From NCBI GenBank assembly GCA_036250195.1, contig JAVHZZ010000001.1:381407907-381471906 (forward strand): a DNA stretch of 64,000 nt. The letters are read 5' to 3'. This document shows positions 1 through 11,669 of the stretch, piece by piece. The position numbers and the translations under genes were made by a program. The notes beneath the pieces are model-generated. The model saw nothing but the letters and a program-made list of their open reading frames with translations, ran no database searches and had not been told where the DNA came from. Position 1 is the first letter of the stretch, and each line of letters begins with the position of its first letter. This DNA comes from Mixophyes australis (lineage: Eukaryota > Chordata > Amphibia > Anura > Limnodynastidae).

Positions 1-234
1 CCACCCATTCCAACCCACGTTCCGACCTTTAAGTTGTGGTAGTATCAGTTGCATTCAAACATGAATTTCATGTATTGCATGAAATTGCGTTTATTGGTGT
101 AAACTGAGCATGCCCAGAGCAATTTCAGACAAGATAAAGCACACAAAGGAGCCCCATGTGCACATCTGTATACTATAATAACACTCATGTCTGCAAGTTT
201 TTGTACTATGTCATATGCATATCAATAAAGAATA
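1..234. other. AT-rich flank, nothing recognised
   Basis: I see no open frame, RNA gene or repeat that I can name here. The stretch simply leads into the foldback element beginning at 235. Confidence 0.4.
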
Positions 235-583
235 GGGGCCTGAATCATTAAGGATCTTAACTTGAAAAACTTCTTATTTCAGTCTCCTGGACAAAACCAT
301 GTTACAATGCAAGGGGTGCAAATTAGCATTCTGTTTTGCACATAAGTTAAATACTGACTGTTTTTTCATGTGGCACACAAATACTTGATAGGATATTTTA
401 TTTATTTTTATTGTACACTGACAATTCAAAGTTGATATTTGTGTGCTACATGAAAAACAGACAGTATTTAACTTATGTGCAAAACAGAATACTAATTTGC
501 ACCCCTTGCATTGTAACATGGTTTTGTCCAGGAGACTGAAATAAGAAGTTTCTTAAGTTTAGATTCTTAATGAATCAGGCCCC
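235..583. mobile_element. Palindromic MITE (foldback element), about 349 bp
   Basis: The two halves are near-perfect reverse complements over almost the whole length, around a short central spacer near 400-430. The left end reads GGGGCCTGAATCATTAAG and the right end, reverse-complemented, reads GGGGCCTGATTCATTAAG. No coding capacity is seen; the 81-codon minus frame is just one arm read through. A diverged relative lies at about 61156-61725 and shares the AAAACCATGTT...GGGGTGCAAAT block. I could not identify a convincing target duplication, so the superfamily is unassigned. Confidence 0.8.
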
Positions 584-3093
584 AGATTCTTACTGATCTT
601 TGTCAATTAATGTATCTCCACATGTAAGATGTTTATTGGTTGATGGAGCATGATTGAAGATTTCTCTGTAGTTGAATGTGTTTCTCTGTGTATGAATATC
701 AGTGATATTGTATCTGAATAGATTAAGTCACCTGTGTTTTTCTCACCTGTGTTTTGCAAATTCCATTGTTGTCTTCTGAATTAGCTGTAGGGTTGTCTTT
801 TTTATGCTATGGTGCTTTGCGTAAGTGGTACCACCACCTGAAAAAAATGTTATTTTTATGTCATTTAATTCACTTGCATTGTATAATTTATTATACCACA
901 TTGTAAAAGTGCAGTTTAAACATACCCATAAATCTGTCAGTCTTATGTCATAAAGTGGTGTTAGTATAAGGTGTTATGTAATATTTTTTTCTGAATCAGT
1001 GTTTAAAATTATTTCTTGTTATTTTGTTTAAAGAAGGGAGCATTAAAACCATGATTTAAAACCAAAATAATGTTTAATCCTAATTATTTAAGCATCCAAC
1101 ACTTTCACCCCAAGACACAAGACTAGTGATATTACTAAGAGTATATAGCAATCACTTATAACTGGATTCTATGCTTGAATATCTTTTGTGTATTAAAATT
1201 TGCCTGATAATGATACTTCTATATAGTTAAAAAATAGACACTTTCCTCATTCCTGTCGTGGGCCATAATCCTACAAATGGTCATGTAAAAGCACTTCATG
1301 ACTAAAATTTGCATCAAAATTATAATCTATGCATAAATGACCCCTATTGTCTATTATACCCAAATGTTACACTTTTGAAAGCTTTATTCTCGCTACAATT
1401 TCACACATATGACAAGAACATTTTCTAAAATGTATGAGTGACTTAATCCAAAATGCTATCTTGAGCTTTTAGTGAGCACAATTTCATGTCTTGAAGTAAA
1501 AAGATATGAAAGTTTAAGCTTTATATATGCGCACAATTGATTAGCCAAGTGAGATTAGTGGAAGGAAATTGCATTTCTTTTGTTATATTACAGTTGTAGT
1601 TTACAAGATTTGTTACATGATTTACGTTATTCTTCTGTAATGACTACAATAATAATAAACAAGGGCAATATATTTCTTTATGACTTATGAGCATTTACAT
1701 ATGTCAACACAGTTACTTTCTTTGTGGCAGATTAGCCTTTTAGAAAAACAGTTGCCTACCGAAATCAGTTGAATTTATTACCTGAAGATGACAGCAAGTT
1801 AATTGAGGTCAAGTTTTTAAATGCTGCTCATAAGAAAATGTACCATGATTTCCAAAGAGATATATCTATAGCGATAAATAACATTAGCAATAAACTAAGA
1901 AATTTTCATTTATTTGGAAGATACAAGTACTAACTACAACTGAATGAAGTGTTCAAAGTGCAAACAGTGCTTTTGCAATTACAGTGAATAAAGACAACAG
2001 CAATGTATCCTTTTTATATTGTAAACATTAGTACCTTTCAAAATCCTGGCAACTTAGGGAGGGTGGTAACATTTTGGCTGATTCTGAAACCTACCACTGA
2101 TTAAGTAATTCAAAAAGCATTACCAAATTGCCCAAAACTTTGCAAAAAAATAATACCCTTTAGGGGAAATAATATAATTATTTTCTTCAGCCATTATAGT
2201 CGAAATGCAACACAAAATCTTCTTTTCTTCTTTTTTGATCAGTCCAAATGAGAAGAAAATAGGAAAATCCTCTTATGAAGGTTCACACTGTCACTAATTG
2301 ACACAAAATTGATGCACAATTATGCAAAGTGATCAGAGCTGTGATCCCTTTTAACCACAGCCAATTACAAAGGTCAGTCTTTGGCTTTTACTACATTATT
2401 GTAGTTTTTCGTACTCTTTGTGAATCAAAGACTATTTTTTTAAACTAAATTTCTAGTTCCTATGCTAATCAAGTTAGTTTCACAAACCAGTGGTGACCAA
2501 CACAATTGCCAAACCATGACAAATTATTACACTCATATCTAATCCTGAAAAATAATAGAATTCAAATTAATATTATATTACTTTCATTATCTATTTATAT
2601 TTATTTATTTTTAATTTTTTCGGATACAAATGGGCCCCTATATACATATGTTTGGTGCCTAATGAAAGTGAGTATGCTTCTTAAAGTTCATATAGTATGT
2701 TTACTATCCTTTGTCCTTCCTGCCTTTAAGTAAGGACAGCCAAAAGTTACACCATCAAGAATACACCAAGGGATGTTCAGAACAAGCAATATTGCAGTTC
2801 TTATGCCTGACTATGCTCCAAACCTTTCCTCTTATGTGAACTCTGAAAAGCCACAATTGTGTCATACAACACAGCTCTGTCACAACTTGGTAAATAGAGG
2901 TAATATGCCAAAACTAATGAAATTATGGCATAAGTACTAATTTGTGAATACAGAAAAATAAAACAAGCTACTAAATACCAAATTGAATAATGAGGATTAA
3001 TTTACTTTTATTCAATATGGTGTTTAGAGACTTACTTTCTGACCAGATGATAATCACAACACCCTAGAAAATGAAAAGCATTGACAGAATGAG
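584..3093. other. AT-rich noncoding DNA
   Basis: No gene or recognisable mobile element is visible over these 2.5 kb. The short frame at 2506-2733 has no family resemblance and starts in low-complexity AT sequence. The region may be intronic or intergenic. Confidence 0.5.
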
Positions 3094-3418
3094 TTCATCA
3101 TCATCAGTTATTTATACAGCGCCACTAATTCCACAGCGCTGTACAGAGAACTCTTTCACATCGGTCCCTGCCCCTATGGAAATTACAGTCTAAATTCCCT
3201 CACATACACACAGACATAGAGACTAAGGTCAATTTGATAGCTGCCAATTAACCTACTATTATGTTTTTGAAGTGTGGGAGGAAACCGAAGCACCCGGAGG
3301 AAACCCACGCAAACACGGGAAGAACATACAAACTCCACACAGATAAGGCCATGGTCAGGAATTGAACTCATAACCCCAGCGCTGTGGGGCATAAGTGCTA
3401 ATCACTGAGCCATGTCCG
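3094..3418 (-). mobile_element. tRNA-derived SINE, L2-type tail
   Basis: Read on the minus strand the element has a tRNA-like head with an A-box-like segment (TGGCTCAGTG) and a degraded B box (GAGTTCAATTCC). The body carries the GTGGAGTTTGTATGTTCT and GTTTCCTCC segments. A tail ends in CAGCGCTGTGGAATTAGTGGCGC followed by TATAAATAA and (ATG)n. Full-length relatives are at 10334, 31401 and 37924. The tail matches the L2-type LINE at 15477-17610. Confidence 0.85.
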
Positions 3419-4967
3419 TAATACCTGCACATTTCTGGTTAATGTTTGTTAAAGAATCAAACACTTGTGCTTTAGTATGGTAGAGAAATCTGAAATTGGC
3501 TACTGTAATCTAAGGTAGAAAGAACATTTTTTCAATTCTTAATTCTTAATATTTAAGACGTAAAGAAGAAATTGGAATTGTGCTCCTATTTTAGCTTTAT
3601 ATTGGATGTAATATTTCCAATGTTGCTAATAGCACAGAAAAAACCAAGCTTTAATGCCATCTTGTACATAGCTATACATACTAAATCTCATTCTACATTC
3701 TTGCTGTACTTTGTAATGATCTTTTTGTGTTGCAAATACTTTCCAGGATATCTATTCAAATTAGAAAATAAAAACACATATTTTCATATTATATTTAAAA
3801 TGTGCTCTCACTTCTGTCTAGAAATCCTGGTTAAGCAGTTTAAATGCTGTAAATGATTTTTAAACAGCAACCCTGAGGCTGTTAGTTGATGGTAACCAAC
3901 CAAGCAGACTAAGGCCAAACCCAATGCTTTTAAAACACAAAGCTCTCATAAGCATGTTGTCATACTATCAATCATATACTGTCACCTGAAGCCATAAAAC
4001 AGGGTCCTTGACTCACAAACATTAGCAAACCAGCATGTATCTTTTTAGTCCCAATGGTAAAATTATGGCATGGATTCAAAATATTGTTATGGATGAATAG
4101 TATTTTAAAAGAAATGTTCAAGGTTAGTATATGAACTGACTGCAGTCAATAGCAGACAGTCAATAACTGATTTGCAAATACCTTTTCTGTGTGCAAATTA
4201 AAACAATGTGGGTAGATTATAGTATAACAGAGACATTGTTTCTTTTTGTATCAAATATCTGTTTGCTATGAAATATAAAAAATATTATGGCGAAATTATA
4301 CTACAACATGTGTTCTGCATGTCTATGATAATGTATAACCTTGTGTTAAGATTATGGCATAATCAGAAGTAATGCAATAAAATATAAAAATACAAATGAG
4401 TACTTCCACTGAGATAAGTACCTGTGAAGTCATTACGTGTCGGTAAAGAAGGTGTTAAGCTAGCTATACGGAAATCTGCTTATGCCTCACAGGACCACAA
4501 TTTAAATCAGTCAAGTGTCAAATGTCAAGATAAGGGCTATAGGCAGACACAAACTCTTTGCTTGTAAAGGACATCGCTGTATTCATTCCAAATCCACTCC
4601 TCATTATTTCATATACTAAAATATGTATATCTAAGAATTATTGTTTATGATCCCTACTTGTCTAGGTGTCTTTATGTATTTATCATCAGGGGCATTAGGC
4701 CCATGACATATATCAGGCAAAACTACTAACTGGAAATGAAACTAGAGATACCACTTTACCACTTGTTTATTTCTTTGTTAGTTGTGTAATCGGCACATAC
4801 ACACCCGACACAAACCACACTGACAAAAAAATGACGATGAGTATAACAGCGATAATATAATGATATCCACTAACCATGTAACTGACAACTAGTATTTCCT
4901 GCAGCTAAAATCCCCTTCAAATGTAAAATGCGACAATGCAAGACCCATACAGCAAAAAATCACTTCA
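3419..4967. other. AT-rich noncoding DNA
   Basis: No open frame of interest is visible. A short frame at 3572-3856 has no recognisable family. The last eight bases before 4976 are the left target duplication of the hAT element. Confidence 0.45.
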
Positions 4968-4975
4968 CTTTTAAT
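4968..4975. repeat. Left target site duplication of hAT element
   Basis: CTTTTAAT lies directly before the element start and recurs exactly at 9967-9974. An 8-bp duplication is diagnostic for the hAT superfamily. Confidence 0.9.
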
Positions 4976-5101
4976 TAGAGATGGGCGGGTCCGGTTCTCC
5001 GAGAACCGAACCCACCCGAACTTTGGGTATCCGAGTACCGAGCTGAGCAGCTCGGTACTCTCCCGCCCATTCCGAATCCAAATCGAGGCCGAACGTCATT
5101 G

Positions 5102-5155
5102 TGACGTCGTCGGATCTCGGGGCTCGGTTCTCGCGATACTTCAACTTTATAAATA
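5102..5155 (+). promoter_or_regulatory. Putative internal promoter of the hAT element
   Basis: A CRE-like TGACGTC at 5102-5108 is followed about 40 bp later by a good TATA box, TATAAATA, at 5148-5155. This would place transcription start near 5180, upstream of the satellite array and of the ORF at 8551. These motifs are seen directly; promoter activity is inferred. Confidence 0.45.
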
Positions 5156-5320
5156 CACGCCTCCACAGCAATCCATCGCCATTTGACAGAGGGAGAGAGC
5201 AGGGTGTAGTCATAGGCTAATTAGAGCAGGGACAGAGAATACAATATTGTTCTTGCAATTGCTCTAACCAAAATCGCTAATGCAGAGAGGAGGATAGAGG
5301 TTTATTATTTTTTCTTCATA

Positions 5321-8300
5321 TTTGGCATTCCCCAGCGCTTTTGGGGTGTCCCCCATAATTGTGCATAAATATTTCTGGCTGTCAAAAGTCATATCTGTCA
5401 GCAGTATCTACTAAATAATTTGTAGCACTCCTCAGTGCTTTTGGGGTGTCCTCCCTAATTGTGCATTAATATTTCTGGCTGTCAAAAGTCATATCTGTCA
5501 GCAGTATCTACTAAATAATTTTTAGCACTCCTCAGTGCTTTTGGGGTGTCCTCCCTAATTGTGCATTAATATTTCTGGCTGTCAAAAGTCATATCTGTCA
5601 GCAGTATCTACTAAATAATTTGTAGCACTCCTCAGTGCTTTTGGGGTGTCCTCCCTAATTGTGCATTAATATTTCTGGCTGTCAAAAGTCATATCTGTCA
5701 GCAGTATCTACTAAATAATTTGTAGCACACCTCAGTGCTTTTGGGGTGTCCTCCCTAATTGTGCATTAATATTTCTGGCTGTCAAAAGTCATATCTGTCA
5801 GCAGTATCTACTAAATAATTTTTAGCACTCCTCAGTGCTTTTGGGGTGTCCTCCCTAATTGTGCATTAATATTTCTGGCTGTCAAAAGTCATATCTGTCA
5901 GCAGTATCTACTAAATAATTTTTAGCACACCTCAGTGCTTTTGGGGTGTCCTCCCTAATTGTGCATTAATATTTCTGGCTGTCAAAAGTCATATCTGTCA
6001 GCAGTATCTACTAAATAATTTGTAGCACTCCTCAGTGCTTTTGGGGTGTCCTCCCTAATTGTGCATTAATATTTCTGGCTGTCAAAAGTCATATCTGTCA
6101 GCAGTATCTACTAAATAATTTGTAGCACTCCTCAGTGCTTTTGGGGTGTCCTCCCTAATTGTGCATTAATATTTCTGGCTGTCAAAAGTCATATCTGTCA
6201 GCAGTATCTACTAAATAATTTGTAGCACTCCTCAGTGCTTTTGGGGTGTCCTCCCTAATTGTGCATTAATATTTCTGGCTGTCAAAAGTCATTTCTGTCA
6301 GCAGTATCTACTAAATAATTTTTAGCACTCCTCAGTGCTTTTGGGGTGTCCTCCCTAATTGTGCATTAATATTTCTGGCTGTCAAAAGTCATATCTGTCA
6401 GCAGTATCTACTAAATAATTTGTAGCACTCCTCAGTGCTTTTGGGGTGTCCTCCCTAATTGTGCATTAATATTTCTGGCTGTCAAAAGTCATATCTGTCA
6501 GCAGTATCTACTAAATAATTTGTAGCACTCCTCAGTGCTTTTGGGGTGTCCTCCCTAATTGTGCATTAATATTTCTGGCTGTCAAAAGTCATTTCTGTCA
6601 GCAGTATCTACTAAATAATTTTTAGCACTCCTCAGTGCTTTTGGGGTGTCCTCCCTAATTGTGCATTAATATTTCTGGCTGTCAAAAGTCATTTCTGTCA
6701 GCAGTATCTACTAAATAATTTTTAGCACTCCTCAGTGCTTTTGGGGTGTCCTCCCTAATTGTGCATTAATATTTCTGGCTGTCAAAAGTCATATCTGTCA
6801 GCAGTATCTACCAAATAATTTTTAGCACTCCTCAGTGCTTTTGGGGTGTCCTCCCTAATTGTGCATTAATATTTCTGGCTGTCAAAAGTCATATCTGTCA
6901 GCAGTATCTACTAAATAATTTTTAGCACTCCTCAGTGCTTTTGGGGTGTCCTCCCTAATTGTGCATTAATATTTCTGGCTGTCAAAAGTCATATCTGTCA
7001 GCAGTATCTACTAAATAATTTGAAGCACTCCTCAGTGCTTTTGGGGTGTCCTCCCTAATTGTGCATTAATATTTCTGGCTGTCAAAAGTCATATCTGTCA
7101 GCAGTATCTACTAAATAATTTGTAGCACACCTCAGTGCTTTTGGGGTGTCCTCCCTAATTGTGCATTAATATTTCTGGCTGTCAAAAGTCATATCTGTCA
7201 GCAGTATCTACTAAATAATTTTTAGCACTCCTCAGTGCTTTTGGGGTGTCCTCCCTAATTGTGCATTAATATTTCTGGCTGTCAAAAGTCATATCTGTCA
7301 GCAGTATCTACTAAATAATTTTTAGCACACCTCAGTGCTTTTGGGGTGTCCTCCCTAATTGTGCATTAATATTTCTGGCTGTCAAAAGTCATATCTGTCA
7401 GCAGTATCTACTAAATAATTTGTAGCACTCCTCAGTGCTTTTGGGGTGTCCTCCCTAATTGTGCATTAATATTTCTGGCTGTCAAAAGTCATATCTGTCA
7501 GCAGTATCTACTAAATAATTTGTAGCACTCCTCAGTGCTTTTGGGGTGTCCTCCCTAATTGTGCATTAATATTTCTGGCTGTCAAAAGTCATATCTGTCA
7601 GCAGTATCTACTAAATAATTTGTAGCACTCCTCAGTGCTTTTGGGGTGTCCTCCCTAATTGTGCATTAATATTTCTGGCTGTCAAAAGTCATTTCTGTCA
7701 GCAGTATCTACTAAATAATTTTTAGCACTCCTCAGTGCTTTTGGGGTGTCCTCCCTAATTGTGCATTAATATTTCTGGCTGTCAAAAGTCATATCTGTCA
7801 GCAGTATCTACTAAATAATTTGTAGCACTCCTCAGTGCTTTTGGGGTGTCCTCCCTAATTGTGCATTAATATTTCTGGCTGTCAAAAGTCATATCTGTCA
7901 GCAGTATCTACTAAATAATTTGTAGCACTCCTCAGTGCTTTTGGGGTGTCCTCCCTAATTGTGCATTAATATTTCTGGCTGTCAAAAGTCATTTCTGTCA
8001 GCAGTATCTACTAAATAATTTTTAGCACTCCTCAGTGCTTTTGGGGTGTCCTCCCTAATTGTGCATTAATATTTCTGGCTGTCAAAAGTCATTTCTGTCA
8101 GCAGTATCTACTAAATAATTTTTAGCACTCCTCAGTGCTTTTGGGGTGTCCTCCCTAATTGTGCATTAATATTTCTGGCTGTCAAAAGTCATATCTGTCA
8201 GCAGTATCTACCAAATAATTTTTAGCACTCCTCAGTGCTTTTGGGGTGTCCTCCCTAATTGTGCATTAATATTTCTGGCTGTCAAAAGTCATATCTGTCA

Positions 8301-8520
8301 GCAGTATCTACTAAATAATTTGTAGCACTCCTCAGTGCTTTTGGGGTGTCCTCCCTAATTGTGCATTAATATTTCTGGCTGTCAAAAGTCATTTCTGTCA
8401 GCAGTATCTACCAAATAATTTTTAGCACTCCTCAGTGCTTTTGGGGTGTCCTCCCTAATTGTGCATTAATATTTCTGGCTGTCAAAAGTCATATCTGTCA
8501 GCAGTATCTACTAAATAATT
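5321..8520 (+). repeat. 100-bp satellite array, 32 gap-free units
   Basis: Thirty-two successive units of exactly 100 bp run without a single insertion or deletion; a thirty-third starts at 8521 and breaks off near 8539. Units differ at a few fixed columns only: position 2 (G or T), position 9 (T or A in CACTCC/CACACC), one base in CAT[A/T]TCTG, and one base in TA[CT/CC]AAAT. The first unit is the most diverged. Variant patterns show that units 3-16 recur as units 17-30, a 1,400-bp higher-order period. The array lies inside the hAT element, between its promoter-like end and its ORF, and has no coding potential. Confidence 0.97.
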
Positions 8521-8550
8521 TTTAGCACTCCCCAGTGGTTTGCGCTCAGA

Positions 8551-9202
8551 ATGGATTCAAAGCAGTCCACATATGATCTGAATGAGCAACCAGGTTCTGT
8601 CACCAGTCCTGATGTTAGTGTTCCCAGTACGTCATCTGGCGATGTCAAACAACAGAGTGTTTTCAAATTAGTGCAAAAAACAAAAACCAAAAAAAAATTT
8701 ACTGTATTGAAGCGAAAAAGAAGTGTAACTGAGCAAAAGTTAAGTGACGATAAAAAAAAATTGCAAGCATGCCATTCTACACATGCAGTGGCAAAGAGAG
8801 AATGAGGCCTTCACCTTTGGCTATTAGTGGCAGATCCCAAAAAGTTACCCAGCCTACAATTGGTGCACAACTACTGTTACGCGTCAAAGCCGAGCTGCAA
8901 GATAACAGTGAGGCATTACAGGAGAATATTTGCTCTGATTCACAAATGACAACAATCCCTGTGGAGAGTCCATCCAACAGTGGGATGTCTAATCGTGAGC
9001 ATTCTGCTGATGTGTGCCTTAATAGCCCGAGTGTAGCCGGTGATACCCAAATTGAGGATGCCACTTTGGAATTAGAAGAGGATGAGGGGGAGATTTGTGT
9101 AGGCGACGAGGGCGCTAATGAGGATGTTGATGATTATGATGCAGACAGATACCAAATTGCCTTTCTCAATTTCTATTTATATTCTAGATTATATAACGGC
9201 TG
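8551..9202 (+). pseudogene. hAT-internal ORF, frameshifted, unknown function
   Basis: Two overlapping frames probably represent one protein. The first (8551-8805, 84 codons) starts with ATG just after the satellite and is Ser/Thr-rich, then Lys-rich. The second (frame 3, open to 9202) continues with a segment containing PTIGAQLLLRVKAELQD and then a strongly acidic stretch, ELEEDEGE...DDYDAD. A run of nine or more A residues at about 8752-8760 is the likely place of the one-base frame change. I do not recognise the family. The charge pattern would suit the N-terminal part of a hAT-encoded protein or a captured host fragment, but no zinc-binding residues are visible. The last codons already lie in the next tandem array. 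Confidence 0.45.
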
Positions 9203-9590
9203 AATAGTTTTCTATTTTACTCCTAGTGGAGAGAGGATCTGATACAGACAGATACCAAACTGACTTTGTCCATTTCAATTTATATTGTACTGTATATAAC
9301 GGCTGAATTTATTAGTATTTTATACAAGTGGAGGGGGGCCTAGAGAGACAGAAACCAAACTGGCTTTCTCCATGTCAATTAATATTGTACAGTCTATAAT
9401 GGCTGAATTTTTTGGTATTTTATACAAGTGGAGGGAGGCCTAGAGAGACAGAAACCAAACTGGCTTTCTCCATGTCAATTAATATTGTACAGTCTATAAT
9501 GGCTGAATTTTTTGGTATTTTATACAAGTGGAGGGGGGCCTTGAGAGACAGAAACCAAACTGGCTTTTTCCATTTCTTTACATATTTAAC
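9141..9590 (+). repeat. Second tandem array, about 100-bp unit, 4-5 copies
   Basis: The motif GACAGA(T/A)ACCAAA(C/T)TG recurs at about 9144, 9247, 9347, 9447 and 9547. The spacing is 103 bp and then exactly 100 bp. Each unit also carries TATACAAGTGGAGG and TATAA(C/T)GGCTGAAT. The sequence is unrelated to the 5321-8520 satellite but has the same period. The first copy overlaps the end of the ORF. Confidence 0.9.
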
Positions 9591-9966
9591 TATAAGTGTA
9601 GGGTGTAATATACATTCAAAGACGATGGCTGCATTGCCAATATGCATAGATGGAGAGGAAGACAATCTGTTTTGTGTGTAGAATAGGCCTACCAACGAAG
9701 AATTAAACTGTTTTTTTGGATGATTTATTACCTCAACAATTAGATTACTTGTCTCTAAAACAGTTGGAGCACTAAATTGGGTTAATTTAGGCCCAAAAAC
9801 ATGGATTTTCCAAAAAAATAGCAAAACAAAACCAAACAAAACCAAAACCAAAACCAAAACACGCAATGGCGGTTTTGCAAAACCAAAACCAAAACCAAAA
9901 CACGACGGTAATCCAGATCCAAAACCGAATCCAAAACCAAAACACGGGGGTCAGTGACCATCTCTA

Positions 9967-9974
9967 CTTTTAAT
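9967..9974. repeat. Right target site duplication of hAT element
   Basis: CTTTTAAT, identical to 4968-4975. Confidence 0.9.
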
Positions 9975-10333
9975 GGACATCATGATAACTGCAGTTTTAA
10001 AGTGGCAATGGGTGGACCCACATCATGGATTGCATTATACAGACTTGTCATACTGATGCTGAGGAATGCTGGGTGTATCCAGCCATAAGTTTGCCATGCA
10101 CTTGTAAAGCACTCATATTAGCACCGGTGAATTACTTCAGAACAAGTCTCTGCAATAGATCTAAAAATCTTCACTTGTTTAAGACTCTGAGGAGAACCTG
10201 AGTGGGATCTGTTGCACAGTTAATGGAATGGAATATTTGTAAAGTTATCCAATATATATTTCATGCTAAGTAACAATCTGAATTTGGACCAATATACTAT
10301 ATATTCAAGGATAATATTAAACAGTGCCAAATA
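9975..10333. other. Unique noncoding DNA
   Basis: No feature is recognised between the hAT element and the next SINE. Confidence 0.4.
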
Positions 10334-10870
10334 GGGCAGCACGGTGGCTAAGTGGTTAGCATTCTGCCTTACAGCACTGGGGTCATGAGTTCAATTCCTG
10401 ACCATGGCCTTATCTGTGTGGAGTTTGTATGTTCTCCCCATGTTTGGTGGGTTTCCTCCGGGTGCTCCGGTTTCCTCCCACACTCCGAAAACATACCGGT
10501 AGGTTAATTGGCTGCTAACAAATTAACCCTAGTCTGTGTGTGTGTGTTAGGGAATTTAGTTTATAAGCCCCAAAGGGGCAGGGACTGATGTGAGTGAGGT
10601 CTCTGTACAGCACTGCGGAATCATGGCCTTATCTGTGTGGCGTTTGTATGTTCTCCCCGTGTTTGTGTGGGTTTCCTCCGGGTGCTCCAGTTTCCTCCCA
10701 CACTCTAAAATTGACCTTAGTCTCTCCCTGTCTGTCTGTCTGTCTGTGTCTGTGTGTATGTTAGGGAATTTAGACTGTAAGCTCCAATGGGGCAGGGACT
10801 GATGTGAATGAGTTCTCTGTACAGCGCTGCAGAATTAGTGGCGCTATATAAATAAATGATGATGATGATG
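10334..10870 (+). mobile_element. tRNA-derived SINE, one and a half copies in tandem
   Basis: The element opens with GGGCAGCACGGTGGCTAAGTGG, which includes an A-box-like segment, and has a B-box-like GAGTTCAATTCC. It continues through the body to GTACAGCACTGCGGAAT at about 10620. There a second copy starts within the body (CATGGCCTTATCTGTGTGG), lacks the tRNA head, and runs to its own tail CAGCGCTGCAGAATTAGTGGCGC, TATATAAATAA and (GATG)n. The arrangement suggests unequal recombination or template switching between two copies. Confidence 0.87.
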
Positions 10871-11669
10871 AAACTGCATGACTTCATACTTAATAGAAAA
10901 TATTTCTCTGAGAACTTGTAAAAATCCTTACAAAATTATACTTTTTAAATAAAAATAAATAAAAATCATCATTATTCACATGTATTGTTTATTTATTTGT
11001 AGCTGGTGTACATTTATTATATTGATAAGTCTTTGCTTAAATTTTGTGTCACCTTAAAGTTCATGATTATTGAGTGAAATGTTAGAGCTACACTATAGCA
11101 AATGCACAGATCACAGAAAGGTTTCCTAGCAACTGCAGAGGATTCTTCTAAAGTAAGTCAGTTAAACTGGGCTATAAAGTACGTGCTAGGTTTTTAAATT
11201 AGTAAGCTTAGATGGTTCCCAGATTTATAGATGCCCACTATATAGTACAATAAAACCTGTAATAGAAGATGAATGGCTTGAGAAGATCACATCAGAATCT
11301 TGACAGCTATATCATTATTCAAATGATCCATCTTAAATTCTACTGTGTAGTTAGTGAGGCTGAGTGTCACAACTAAAAGAATGGTTTAAAAATACAACAG
11401 TTCTTATTTCTATTGTCATGATAAATAAAACACACACTTTTATTAAAATATACAGTCAAAAAACAGAGACCGTTATTAGTAAAATAATACATGTGTTCAA
11501 AGCACAGGAAGAAAGCAGTCTATTTTCTATGTCTTACTCTATGACATGAATACTGAGCTTGCATAGATGAAAATAATGCACTCATTGTGTATTCATTTGG
11601 TTTCCTACATGAATTAAAGTGTTTGCGAAATCATGACTTTATTGCTAGTTACACACAATGGAAACATAC
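10871..11669. other. AT-rich noncoding DNA
   Basis: The stretch is AT-rich and I see no gene or recognised repeat. The short frame at 11364-11549 has no family resemblance. Confidence 0.4.

Larger units (their letters stand above)
4976..9966 (+). mobile_element. hAT-type DNA transposon with internal satellite, 4,991 bp
   Basis: The element starts TAGAGATGG and ends CCATCTCTA, so its ends are inverted repeats of about 9 bp that fit the hAT terminal pattern YARNG. It is flanked by an exact 8-bp duplication, CTTTTAAT. In order it holds a GC-rich 5' end with CRE-like and TATA motifs, a 3.2-kb array of a 100-bp satellite, a frameshifted ORF with an acidic C-terminal part (8551-9202), a second tandem array of about 100-bp units, and a 3' end rich in CCAAAA repeats. 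I see no BED finger, DDE/RW transposase core or dimerisation domain, so this copy looks non-autonomous. The intact duplication suggests a fairly recent insertion. Relatives of its ends occur at 25982, 33745, 38350 and 62746. Confidence 0.88.

Noticed and set aside
5321..8520. Direct repeat array as a CRISPR
   Set aside because: Units are contiguous 100-bp copies without unique spacers, in a eukaryotic transposon.
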